A stretch of 64,000 nucleotides of DNA from Nannocystis punicea (GTDB taxonomy: Bacteria; Myxococcota_A; Polyangia; Nannocystales; Nannocystaceae): contig NZ_CP114040.1 in NCBI RefSeq assembly GCF_026965555.1, positions 992,001 through 1,056,000 of the forward strand. The letters are read 5' to 3'. A model generated the notes under the pieces. It had not been told where the DNA came from. It saw only the letters and a list, made by a program, of their open reading frames with translations, and did no database searches. Shown piece by piece: positions 53,336 through 61,933 of the stretch. Each line of letters starts with the position of its first letter. Position 1 is the stretch's first letter. The translations under genes and the position numbers were made by a program.

Positions 53336-55099
53336 TCAAGAGCTGACGCGGAGGACGGTGCCGAAGCGCTCGCGGCCGAGCTCGGGGGCGAGCGCGCCGG
53401 CGTGCCAGGCGGTGCGGCCGGCGACGAGGACGCGGCGGACGGCGGCGTCGTTGCGGCGCACCAGGCGGCGCAGCTCGCTGAACGGGCCGGCGGCGGCGGG
53501 CGGGGCGACCGGCTGCTCGTGGAGGGCGTCGAGGCGGTCGTCGAGGGCCTCGGGGTCGACGACCACGAGGTCGGCGCGGGCGCCGGGGGCGAGCACGCCG
53601 ACGTCGAGGCCGAACCATCGCGCGAGCTCGCCGGTGACGCGGTGCACCGCGCGCTCGGGGCTCATGATCGGTCGGCCGCGCGCGGCCGCGGCCCGGACCA
53701 TTCGCAACAGGCGCAGCGGGAAGTTGTAATAGGCCATGTTGCGCAGGTGCGCGCCGGCGTCGGAGAAGCCGATCTGGGCGTAGGGGTGGCGGACGATCCA
53801 CTCGAGGCGGTCGGGGCGGTCGTTGGCGACGATCGTCTGCCAGCGCAGGGCGGTGCCGTGCTCGGCGACCAGGTCGAGGAGGGTGTCGATCGGGTCGCGC
53901 CCGCGCTCGGCGGCGACCTCGGCGAACGACTTGCCGACCAGCTGGTCTTCGGGACAGGCGAGAATCCGGGTGCGGCGGAGGTCGCGGTGGTAGGCGCGGC
54001 CGCGCAGGCGATCGCGCCACTGGCGGCGGAACCGCCGGCGATACTCGGGATCGCGCAGGAGGCCGGCGCGGGCGGCGGGGCGCTCGAGGTGGAGCGCCTC
54101 GGTGCCGGCGGCGAACTCCTCGAACACCGGGACCTCGATGCCGTCGACCCACATGTCGAACGGATTGGGCAGGGCCTGAAACCGCAGGTCGCCGCCGAAC
54201 AAACGGTTGACGAGTCCCGCCAATACGCCGGCGACGCGGTGGACGCCGCGGGCGGGCGGGGCGTCCATCATGGCGATCAGGGTGGTCTTGAGGGCGGCGC
54301 GGCCGATGCCGGTGCTGAGCGCGGCGAACAGCAATACGTTGAGTTTGGTCGAGACGTCGGGCACGCCCTGGAGGACGCGGCCGCGGGCGCGCAGGACCGC
54401 GGCGAGGGCCCGATACTCCGACCACGAGGCGAACACGGAGGGGGTCGGGCGGCTGCGGAATTGCTCGCCGTCCATCTTGTCCCACGGCAGGGTGTTGATC
54501 GACAGGCCGAGGTAGCCGGCGTCGAGGGCCTCGTGCAGCAGGGCCGTCATGCGCGCGAGCTCGTCGGGGCGGGCGGCGGCGCGCGCGTCGAGGCTGCGGC
54601 CGAGGCCCATCGCGGCGGCGCGGATCGCCGAGTGACCGAGCAATGCGGCGACGTGCGGCCCGAGCGGCAGGCGCTCCAGGTGCTGTAAATAGCTCGCGGG
54701 CCCGTCCCAATCCTTGACGCGCGCCAGCATCGGCGCGACGCAGGCGCGGGGGATCCCCTCGACCCGGCAGAACATGTCGGCCAGCTCGTCCGGCGCGCCG
54801 ATCGCCAGGCTCAGACCGCAGCTGCCGAGGAACACCGTGGTGACCCCGTGCCGCACGGATTCGCCGAGCGCCGGCCACAGCTCGAGCTCGGCGTCGTAAT
54901 GCGTGTGGATGTCGATGAACCCGGGGGTGACCCAGCAGCCGCGCGCGTCGACCTCCTCGATGTCCTGTCCGACGGCCGAGTCCGGTGGCAACAGGGCCGC
55001 GACCGCGCCGCCGTCGACCAATACGTCGAGCGCGCGGGCCGGGTTGCCGAGGCCGTCGAACACCAAACCGCCGCGGAGGACCTGGGGGCGCAGGTGCAT
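53336..55099 (-). CDS. N-acyl-D-amino-acid deacylase-like amidohydrolase
   Basis: 587-residue metal-dependent hydrolase of the D-aminoacylase group. N-terminal beta-sandwich, then GFIDIHTHYDAELELWP with His65/His67, the GVTTVFLGSCGLS strand, LLGHSAIRAAAMG, and the C-terminal QIGFSDAGAHLRNM with the catalytic Asp, followed by MSPERAVHRVTGELARWFGL and GARADLVVVDPEALDD. The enzymes remove acyl groups from D-amino acids or related compounds. No signal peptide. Start at 55099 (ATG). The family contains many members of unknown substrate; lipid-type N-acyl compounds would suit the wider neighbourhood but that is a guess. Confidence 0.9.
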   Translation of the reverse strand: MHLRPQVLRGGLVFDGLGNPARALDVLVDGGAVAALLPPDSAVGQDIEEVDARGCWVTPGFIDIHTHYDAELELWPALGESVRHGVTTVFLGSCGLSLAIGAPDELADMFCRVEGIPRACVAPMLARVKDWDGPASYLQHLERLPLGPHVAALLGHSAIRAAAMGLGRSLDARAAARPDELARMTALLHEALDAGYLGLSINTLPWDKMDGEQFRSRPTPSVFASWSEYRALAAVLRARGRVLQGVPDVSTKLNVLLFAALSTGIGRAALKTTLIAMMDAPPARGVHRVAGVLAGLVNRLFGGDLRFQALPNPFDMWVDGIEVPVFEEFAAGTEALHLERPAARAGLLRDPEYRRRFRRQWRDRLRGRAYHRDLRRTRILACPEDQLVGKSFAEVAAERGRDPIDTLLDLVAEHGTALRWQTIVANDRPDRLEWIVRHPYAQIGFSDAGAHLRNMAYYNFPLRLLRMVRAAAARGRPIMSPERAVHRVTGELARWFGLDVGVLAPGARADLVVVDPEALDDRLDALHEQPVAPPAAAGPFSELRRLVRRNDAAVRRVLVAGRTAWHAGALAPELGRERFGTVLRVSS

Positions 55100-55246
55100 G
55101 GCTCAGCGTAACAGGCGGCGCGGGGGCCGGACAGCGCGCAGGGACCGCGACTGCGGAGATAGCTCTAAGGACAGGTGCGCGAGGAATCTACCGAGGGCCG
55201 AATCATGCGTGGCACGACGGCCGCGTCTGGGTGCTGGGGGCGACGC

Positions 55247-56077
55247 TCAGGCCAGCGGGGCGCCGGTTTCGGCGGAGGCGGAGACGGAGGCGGCGGCGGC
55301 GAAGACCTGATAGACGGTGTCGGGGCCCTCGCCCTCGCGGCGGATGGCGCCGGCCTTGACCAGGCGATTGAGCACGGCCCGCAGGTCGTCGGGCTGCAGG
55401 CCGACCCGCGGGCGCAGATCCTTGGCGCGGATCGGTTCGCTGGTGGTGCGCAGGGCGTTCATGACCAGAGTGTCGGGGTCGAAGCGATTGTGCTGGGCGA
55501 GCGTGCGATTCATGGCGCTGCGCACGACATCGACATTGCTGCGATCGGAGACCGGCGCGATCTCGAGCTGGGCGGGCTCCGGCCGGGGACGACGCGGGGC
55601 CGGCGGGGCCTCGCTGCGGGCCGCTCGCGGCGCCTCCAGGTCGGGGGCAGGGGCCTCGCGGCGCGCGTCGAGCTCGGGCGCCTCGATGGCCCTGGCGGCG
55701 TCGACGGCGGCGGCCTGGGCCTCCGCCAGGCCGCGGGGCGAGACCGGCGATTGCGGAGCGGACACCGACCGCAATCGCGGGCGGGGCGCCGCAGGCGAAT
55801 CGACGGACCTGTCGGCGACGCGGGCGCGGCGCGGGCCTCTGGCGGCGGGTTCGGCGGGTTCGGCCGGCCGGGTGACCTCCGGGGCCGCGGTGCCGCCGAG
55901 CAGCGAGGACACCGGGAGGGCGCCGACGCTGCGTGCGGCGGGGCTGGTGAGGATCTCGCCGAGCTCGCGCAAGGTGAGACTGGGTAGTTCGTCCTGAATG
56001 AGCTGTAGGAACACCCGACGCTCGTGGTCCATCAGGGAGTCCCAGAGCTGGCGTTGAATCTGCTCGAACGTGGTCAC
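55247..56077 (-). CDS. Protein with C-terminal winged helix and disordered middle
   Basis: 276 residues. N-terminal helical piece (FEQIQRQLWDSLMDHERRVF, QLIQDELPSLTLRELGEIL), a long Pro/Ala/Arg/Glu-rich linker (about 60-175), and a C-terminal winged-helix-like unit (NRFDPDTLVMNALRTTSEPI, DLRAVLNRLVKAGAIRREGE). Plausibly DNA-binding or nucleoid-associated; I do not recognise a family. GTG 56077 is the likely start though GGAG is too close to it; the internal ATG at residue 16 is an alternative. Stands alone between two same-strand genes. Confidence 0.75.
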   Translation of the reverse strand: MTTFEQIQRQLWDSLMDHERRVFLQLIQDELPSLTLRELGEILTSPAARSVGALPVSSLLGGTAAPEVTRPAEPAEPAARGPRRARVADRSVDSPAAPRPRLRSVSAPQSPVSPRGLAEAQAAAVDAARAIEAPELDARREAPAPDLEAPRAARSEAPPAPRRPRPEPAQLEIAPVSDRSNVDVVRSAMNRTLAQHNRFDPDTLVMNALRTTSEPIRAKDLRPRVGLQPDDLRAVLNRLVKAGAIRREGEGPDTVYQVFAAAASVSASAETGAPLA

Positions 56078-56344
56078 ACTCCGAGGTTACACGATCCGTG
56101 TAGAAACATCCATCGCAATCGTACGAGACAGTGATGCCGATGGCCGTCGCCGGACACTTGCGGCGAGCATGTGTCCGCTGCTGTCCGATCGACCAGACGA
56201 GGCCTCCAGATGCTGCACGTATCGGTCGCGGGGCGTGTGTCCGCGAATGACTCCATTGTGGTCAACGGCCCATTCGTCCATTGCCGCGCCGCATTGCCGG
56301 CGCGGTTCCGCACCGGATGAGGTATGATGATTGCCGACCTTCGA

Positions 56345-58066
56345 TCAGAAGGCGGTTCGCTCGAGCTCGAAGTCGGCGAACGCCCAGGCGTCGAGGTAGT
56401 CGCGCTCGGCCTTCCGCGCGGCGGCCCTCTTCTTTTGCGCCGCCAGCGACTTCCACAGGCCGAAGTAGGCCCACCCGTTGTTGGGGTTTCGCGCCAGGTC
56501 GGCGCGGTACACGGCCTCGGCCTCGCGCGCGCGGCCGGCGTCGAGGAGGGCGGCGCCGAGGTAGTGACGGACCGGATAGAACCAATCGGCGGGCTCGTTG
56601 TAGGCGAGGGTGTCGGCGAGCGCGACGGCCCGCTCCCAGCGGGCGACCGTCTCCGGCGAGCGCTCGGCCTGGGCGGCGCGGGCGTCGACGATGTCGGCCG
56701 CGAGCTGCAGCACCCGCCTGCCCTGATTTTGGCCCGCGAGCTGGTCCTCGGGCAGCTGCCGCATGATGTCGCGGATCTGCATCGCCTCGGCGTAGGCGCC
56801 CTCGATCTCCTCGGTCGCCGCCAGCGCCATGCCCCGCGCGTGGTGCCACAGCGCGACCAGCGTCAGGTGCTTCGGGTCGGGCCTGGAGGCGCCGAACACC
56901 TCGTCCCAGCGGCCGAAGCGGACCATCACCAGCAGCGGCTCGGACAGGGAGAAGTCCATGCCGGGCATGCCGCACACGATGTCGCGCGGCATGTGCTCGG
57001 CCGACTTGCGCGCGGCCTCGAGCGACTCGGCGCTGCGCCCCTGCATGGCGGCGGCGTAGGCGAGGAACGCGTAATTGTGGGCGAGGTACAGCGGATAATA
57101 GCCGATCGGCTCGACGCGGGCGAGGTAGCGCTGATCGACCTGGATCGCGCGCCGGTTGGCCTCGGCGGCGTCGCCGTAGCGGCCGACCCGTTGATAGATG
57201 TGGGCCGGCATGTGGACCATGTGGCCGGCGCCCGGCATCAGCGCCGCGAGCCGGTCGGCGGCCTCGATGGCCCGCTCCGGCCGCGGCGAGGCCTCGACCG
57301 CGTGGATGTAGAAGTGATTGGCGCCAGGGTGGGAGTCGTCGCGCGCCAGCACCGACTCGAGGGTCTCGACGATCTCCAGGGTGCCCGGCGCGGCCTCGCC
57401 TTCGTTGCTCCACAGCCGCCACGGGTTGACGTTCATCAGCGCCTCGGCGAAGAGCGTCTGGACGTCGAGGTCGTCGGGGAAGCGCCTGGCGACGTCGCGC
57501 ATCTCGCCGGCGTAGATCCGGTTATAGGTCTCCATCTCGGCCGGCGGCGCGTACTCCGAGCCCTTGAACCGGCGCGCCAGCGCGGCCACCAGCGCGGCCT
57601 CCACCGGCTGCCCGTATTGCGCGTGCTCCTGCGCCCGCGTGACCGCGTCCCAGGCGGCGTGCGCCCGGTCCGGCAGCATCGGGATGTTGTAATTGGGGCC
57701 GAGCGCGTAGGCGACTCCCCACAGACACATCGCGCAGCTGGGGTCGAGCTCGACGGCGCGGGCGAACGAGCGCGCCGCCTCGTCGTGGTTGAATCCATAG
57801 AGGAGATTCAGGCCCTGATCGAAGAATGCCTGGGCCTGTGGTGATTGCGTGGTGACCCGCCGGGTGTGGTCGCCGAGGTCGCCCAGCAGCTCTGCGCCCC
57901 GCGCCAGCGACTTCAGGGTCCAGGACTCGCCGCCCCCCGGGTCGCTCGCCTGGCCGGTACCGACGGCCCCTGAACCGCCGCTGCCCGGCGGATCGGCGGC
58001 CGGGTCGCCGACGTGCCGACCACAGGCGCAGAGGGCCACCACGGCGATCGTTCGAGCTCGAGACAT
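56345..58066 (-). CDS. TPR-repeat lipoprotein
   Basis: 573 residues. Signal with a Cys-rich lipobox (AVVALCAC), a Gly/Ser/Pro linker, then tetratricopeptide-like helices throughout: FFDQGLNLLYGFNHDEAARS, FARAVELDPSCAMCLWGVAY, GANHFYIHAVEASPRPERAI, GHMVHMPAHIYQRVGRYGDA, ALLDAGRAREAEAVYRADLA. The HFYIHAVE and VHMPAHIY blocks are typical of a widespread family of secreted TPR proteins with conserved His residues, which might bind metal. Function unknown; probably a scaffold in the periplasm or outer membrane. Confidence 0.88.
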   Translation of the reverse strand: MSRARTIAVVALCACGRHVGDPAADPPGSGGSGAVGTGQASDPGGGESWTLKSLARGAELLGDLGDHTRRVTTQSPQAQAFFDQGLNLLYGFNHDEAARSFARAVELDPSCAMCLWGVAYALGPNYNIPMLPDRAHAAWDAVTRAQEHAQYGQPVEAALVAALARRFKGSEYAPPAEMETYNRIYAGEMRDVARRFPDDLDVQTLFAEALMNVNPWRLWSNEGEAAPGTLEIVETLESVLARDDSHPGANHFYIHAVEASPRPERAIEAADRLAALMPGAGHMVHMPAHIYQRVGRYGDAAEANRRAIQVDQRYLARVEPIGYYPLYLAHNYAFLAYAAAMQGRSAESLEAARKSAEHMPRDIVCGMPGMDFSLSEPLLVMVRFGRWDEVFGASRPDPKHLTLVALWHHARGMALAATEEIEGAYAEAMQIRDIMRQLPEDQLAGQNQGRRVLQLAADIVDARAAQAERSPETVARWERAVALADTLAYNEPADWFYPVRHYLGAALLDAGRAREAEAVYRADLARNPNNGWAYFGLWKSLAAQKKRAAARKAERDYLDAWAFADFELERTAF

Positions 58067-58572
58067 GACAGCTTCCGCCGCTCAAGGTACGCCGAGTCGC
58101 TGGTCGCGCCCGAGAGGTCGCCAGGGCCGCTGCGAGCGCTCGACGCCGCGGGGCGCCAGAGACCGGGTCGGCCAGGCCACGGCCGCCGTCGGCGCCGTCC
58201 TGCGGGGGGCGCGCTCGCGGAGGCGGGCTGCCTTCTCGTCATCGCGCCAGCGGTCGCAGCCTCGCGGCAGCTCGCACAGGTCGCGGTGAGGTCGGCCGAG
58301 GCGGCGGAGCTGCGCGCAGACCGTGACGCGAGTCGCAGGGCGCTGATCGCGGGCGCGTACAAGAATCGCAGCGACTGCAGCTACTGTAGATACGGTCGAT
58401 TCGCGGGGGGTCCCGCGAGGGGCGGTCGCCGGCGGCACCGCACACTGCGCGCGCGGTGTCAGTTTCTGCCGCGCGGGCCGTGCATCGAATCATCACCGAC
58501 CTCGACGCCGGCGCGGCGCTGCAGGGCGGATCGCTTCATCGCCGATCTGCCCTGCCGTCAATCGCGGCCGGG
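58067..58572. other. Non-coding gap, nothing recognised
   Basis: About 500 bases upstream of the TPR lipoprotein gene and downstream of the small peptide ORF. No supported gene or repeat. Confidence 0.4.
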
Positions 58573-58659
58573 CTAGTTGCTCCCCTTCGGGTACTGCATG
58601 TACACGTCGCCGGCCTTGAGGTTGGTACGGACCTTGATTGTCTGCTTGCGAGCGCTCAT
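58573..58659 (-). CDS. Possible 28-residue peptide gene behind hsdS
   Basis: MSARKQTIKVRTNLKAGDVY then MQYPKGSN. It begins 11 bases past the hsdS stop and would be in the same transcript. The pattern KVRTxxKAG followed by a short polar end recalls a class of very short conserved bacterial peptides (some RiPP-like) that I know only by pattern. No good ribosome site is seen. It may be a real microprotein or chance. Confidence 0.4.
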   Translation of the reverse strand: MSARKQTIKVRTNLKAGDVYMQYPKGSN

Positions 58660-58670
58660 CACCGATGAGC

Positions 58671-59894
58671 TTACGGGACGGCCCGTTGGCCGCCAACTCG
58701 CGGCGGAGCGAGGGCGCCGGACACCAGCCCGGGGAGCAGGTGATCGCGCAGCTCGACCAGGGCGCGCGACTCCTGGCGGGCGTGGTCGATGCGCGCGAGC
58801 AGCGGGCGCGTCACGTCGGTGAAGGCGAGCCGCAGCCGCTCGGGCGGGAGCGCGATGGTGTGGTCGAGCACCGCGTCGCGCGGCAGCGCCAACACCGTGG
58901 TGCCGGAGGCGAAGCCGGCCGCGCGCGCGCGGAACTCGGGCTGTTGCAAGGCGAAGTAGACGAACTCGCGCCAGCACTCGCGGCCGGGCAAAAACCGCAC
59001 TGCGAAGGCGTGGTGCGAGAACAGCACCGGACTTTCGCCCAGGTCCGGGACCCGCAGCGGCGCGCCGAGCAGCTCGCGGCGCTGCGTCAGGTCGGTGTTG
59101 GCGATCAGGAGGTCGCCCGGGACGACCATGTGGCGCGATTGATGCCGGCCGCCGTAGCGCCGCGGGACATCCTCGAGGTCGAGCTCGGGCCGCGCGCTGA
59201 AGTCCCCGAGGCCGAGCAGGCGCATGCCGGTGTCGCCGAGCAGCTCGCCGCGGTACGACAGGCCCTTGTCGAGGTCGAACAGGTCACCGAGGCGGACGAG
59301 CTTCCAGTCGCGCGGCGTGGGGCGCTCGACGAAGTGCGCGCGGAAGCGGGCGCCGGCGAGCTCGGCCAGGGTCGCGCACAGGCGGTCGTTGAGCTCGACC
59401 TTGTCGTCGAGGGCCCCGAGCGCGTCGACGATCGCCTCCTGCCGGCGCGGCGGCGGCAGGACGATCGGGATCCGCACCAGCCCCGACTTGGTGAGGATCG
59501 GCTGGGCCGACCCGCCGGCGGAGGCCCGCAGCTCGCGCTGACGCGATCGCAGGTCGTAATAGACATAGCGCGGACAATTGGGCGGATCGACGACGAGCGC
59601 GGCCAACTGCTGATTGATGGCAGCGTCGACGCCGGCGCAGGCGGTCTTGCCGAGGTCGGCGCCGATGCAGGTCAGGAGGACGCTGCCCTTCGGCACCCGC
59701 GAGGCGCCGATCAGGCGCGCGCCGAGCTCGGTCAAGGTGCGGGCGGCGCTGTCGATGGTGCGCCGGCCATCGAGGTCGGTGGGCGTGATGAAGGGGACGG
59801 GGCCGCCGAAGTGGGCCGGATCGTCGGCCGGGGGGGTGCCGCCGATGACGATCCGCCCGAGCGCGCCGAGGCTGCTGACGCGGCGCTCACTCAC
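58671..59894 (-). CDS. hsdS: Type I restriction-modification specificity subunit
   Basis: 407-residue HsdS, which sets the DNA target of a type I methyltransferase. Two target-recognition domains: the first about 1-170 (LGRIVIGGTPPADDPAHFGG, PFITPTDLDG), then the central conserved helix LPPPRRQEAIVDALGALDDK followed by VELNDRLCATLAELAGARF, the second domain from DWKLVRLGDLFDLDKGLSYRG-type sequence, and the C-terminal helix LARIDHARQESRALVELRDH. GTG 59894 overlaps the hsdM stop by 8 bases. No hsdR gene lies nearby on either side. Confidence 0.92.
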   Translation of the reverse strand: MSERRVSSLGALGRIVIGGTPPADDPAHFGGPVPFITPTDLDGRRTIDSAARTLTELGARLIGASRVPKGSVLLTCIGADLGKTACAGVDAAINQQLAALVVDPPNCPRYVYYDLRSRQRELRASAGGSAQPILTKSGLVRIPIVLPPPRRQEAIVDALGALDDKVELNDRLCATLAELAGARFRAHFVERPTPRDWKLVRLGDLFDLDKGLSYRGELLGDTGMRLLGLGDFSARPELDLEDVPRRYGGRHQSRHMVVPGDLLIANTDLTQRRELLGAPLRVPDLGESPVLFSHHAFAVRFLPGRECWREFVYFALQQPEFRARAAGFASGTTVLALPRDAVLDHTIALPPERLRLAFTDVTRPLLARIDHARQESRALVELRDHLLPGLVSGALAPPRVGGQRAVP

Positions 59895-61302
59895 GGTCGA
59901 GCTCCCGGACGAGGTCGCGGAGCCGGCGATCGAGCTCGGCGGCGGTGACGAGTTGAGCGTCGAGCGCCTCGGTGAGCCGGCGCATGCGGTCGGCGTACGG
60001 CTCGGTCGGCGTGGGCTCGGCGGCGGTGCCGACGTAGCGCCCCGGCGTGAGCACGAACTCCTGCCCGGCGATCTCGCCGAGGTCGACGGCGCGCGAGAAG
60101 CCGGGCACTTCCACCGGCCGCTTCGGCTGTTCGGACGAGGCTGCGACGTCCGGCTCGTCACGCCAGGCGCGGTAGGTGCCGGCGATCGTGTCGATGTCGG
60201 CGGGCGACAGCTCGCGCATGGTGCGGGTGACCATGGTGCCGAGGTTGCGCGCGTCGATGAAGAGGAGCTCGTTGCGACGGTCGCGGCCGTCGCCGCCGCG
60301 CTTGTCGTCGGCGAAGATCCACAGGCAGGCCGGGATCGAGGTGGCGTAGAACAATTGCGAGGGCAGGGCGACGACGCAGTCGAGCTTGTCGGCCTCGACG
60401 ATCGCGCGGCGGATGTCGCCCTCGCCCGAGCGGCGCGAGCTGAGGCTGCCGCACGCGAGCACCACGCCGGCGGCGCCGCGCGGCGCGAGGTGATGCAGCA
60501 CGTGCTGGACCCACGCGAAGTTGGCGCAGCGCGACGGCGGCAGGCCGAAGCGCCAGCGCGGATCTCTCTGCTCCGGCTCGCCCCACGCGCTGGCGTTGAA
60601 CGGCGGGTTGGCGAGGATGTACTCGGCCTTCAGGTCAGGATGGAGGTCGCGGCGCAGGGTGTCGCCGGGCCCGGGGCCGAGGTCGCCCTGCAGGCCGCGG
60701 AGCGCGAGGTTCATCTTCGCCAGCCGCCAGGTGGTCGGGTTCGACTCCTGTCCGAAGAGACAGATGTCGGGCCGGGCGCTGTGCACGAACATGCCGCCGC
60801 TGCCGCAGCACGGGTCGTAGACCCGACCGGACTGCGGAGCGAGCATGGCGACGAGCAGCTGGACGACGCCGCGCGGGGTGTAGAACTGGCCGCCCTTGCG
60901 GCCCTCGGCGCTGGCGAACTCGGCGAGGAAGTACTCGTAGATCCGCCCGAGCAGGTCGCGGTCGCCGGCGATGTCGACGCTGCCGACCAGACCGACCAGC
61001 TCCTTGAGACAGGCGGGCTCGAGGCCCGAGCGCTCGTACCGGGGAGTGAGCACGCCCTTCAGCGAGGGGTTGTCGGTCTCGATGGCCCGCAGGGCGGCGT
61101 CGAGGTGCTCGCCCAGCTCCGGGCTGCTGCTCGCGGCCGCCAGCTCCGGCCAGCCGGTCGAGGCCGAGGCCCAGCGCAGGAACACCAGCCCGAGCACGAT
61201 GTGCTTGTACGCCGCCGCGTCGAGGTGATGCCGGAGCTTGTTCGCCGCGAGCCAGAGCTGGCGCTCGAGGGTCGTGTCGTCGCGGCGCGCTCGGGGAAGC
61301 AT
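59887..61302 (-). CDS. hsdM: Type I restriction-modification N6-adenine methyltransferase subunit
   Basis: 471-residue HsdM. N-terminal helical domain LERQLWLAANKLRHHLDAAA; SAM motif YDPCCGSGGMFV with Asp163; catalytic NPPF at about 232-235 for N6-adenine methylation. IYEYFLAEFASAEGRKGGQF and the YTPRGVVQLLVAML block are standard for the family. MLPRARRDDTTL at 61302 is the likely start; the frame is open to 61371. With hsdS it can methylate a target motif; because hsdR is absent in at least 2.6 kb on each side, restriction would need a distant subunit, otherwise the pair is a solitary methyltransferase. Confidence 0.94.
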   Translation of the reverse strand: MLPRARRDDTTLERQLWLAANKLRHHLDAAAYKHIVLGLVFLRWASASTGWPELAAASSSPELGEHLDAALRAIETDNPSLKGVLTPRYERSGLEPACLKELVGLVGSVDIAGDRDLLGRIYEYFLAEFASAEGRKGGQFYTPRGVVQLLVAMLAPQSGRVYDPCCGSGGMFVHSARPDICLFGQESNPTTWRLAKMNLALRGLQGDLGPGPGDTLRRDLHPDLKAEYILANPPFNASAWGEPEQRDPRWRFGLPPSRCANFAWVQHVLHHLAPRGAAGVVLACGSLSSRRSGEGDIRRAIVEADKLDCVVALPSQLFYATSIPACLWIFADDKRGGDGRDRRNELLFIDARNLGTMVTRTMRELSPADIDTIAGTYRAWRDEPDVAASSEQPKRPVEVPGFSRAVDLGEIAGQEFVLTPGRYVGTAAEPTPTEPYADRMRRLTEALDAQLVTAAELDRRLRDLVRELDRE

Positions 61303-61595
61303 TCGGCGCGAGAATACGCCGACTTTGCCGCGGGGGGCGCGCAATCGCGCATGAGGCAGAACACGCCGCAACCCGGCTGCAGACGCCCGGCGCCGCTGGG
61401 GTGAACTTGCCGATGCAACGACCAGAGCGGGTGTTCAGGTCGCGGCCGGCCCGAGGGCCGGAGCCCCACCGCTGCGCGCTTTCGCGGTGCGCGTCGGCGA
61501 TCGCGGAGGCGGGGAGAGTCGAGCAAATCGTGTGAACGAGCATACATGCGCGGCAATCACCGCTCGAACATTGGTCATTCCCAGGGGGTGACGAG

Positions 61596-61807
61596 CACCG
61601 GTCATTCCGCGGTCCGAGGAGCGTGATCGCCGCCGCGCACCTGTCTTTTGAGACATGGAACAGAAGATCTACACCGGCGCCGGCTCCGCGATTCAGGGGG
61701 CGATGGACACCGGTCATTCCGGGGTCCGAGGAGCGTGATCGCCGCACTCACCTGTCCTTTGAGGCGTGGAAACGGCGGTGTCGGGCCGGCGCCGGCTCCG
61801 CATTTTT
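61596..61807. repeat. 112-base imperfect direct repeat, two copies
   Basis: CACCGGTCATTCC begins at 61596 and 61708; both are followed by GGTCCGAGGAGCGTGATCGC, a CACCTGTC stem and GGCGCCGGCTCCGC. A fragment of a third copy (TTGGTCATTCCC) is near 61571. Confidence 0.75.
61642..61655. repeat. TGTCT-TTTG-AGACA hairpin
   Basis: Five perfect pairs around a 4-base loop inside repeat copy 1; the matching position of copy 2 (61750-61766) is degenerate. Diverged member of the TGTCC/GGACA family. Confidence 0.4.
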
Positions 61808-61933
61808 GATCGAGGTGATTCCCGCACGCGAATGCGGCCGGCGCGGGGGTCGCCCTGATACGAGATGGCGCCTGACCCGCCGTTTTGATGCGCTCTTGAT
61901 GGCGCTTCGTGACGCCGATCGCATGAACGGACC

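Larger units (their letters stand above)
61303..61933. other. Divergent gap with direct repeats
   Basis: About 630 bases between hsdM and the Ser-repeat lipoprotein. It holds a 112-base imperfect direct repeat (61596-61807) with embedded CTGTC-type hairpins and no gene I can support. An hsdR gene is not here. Confidence 0.6.
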
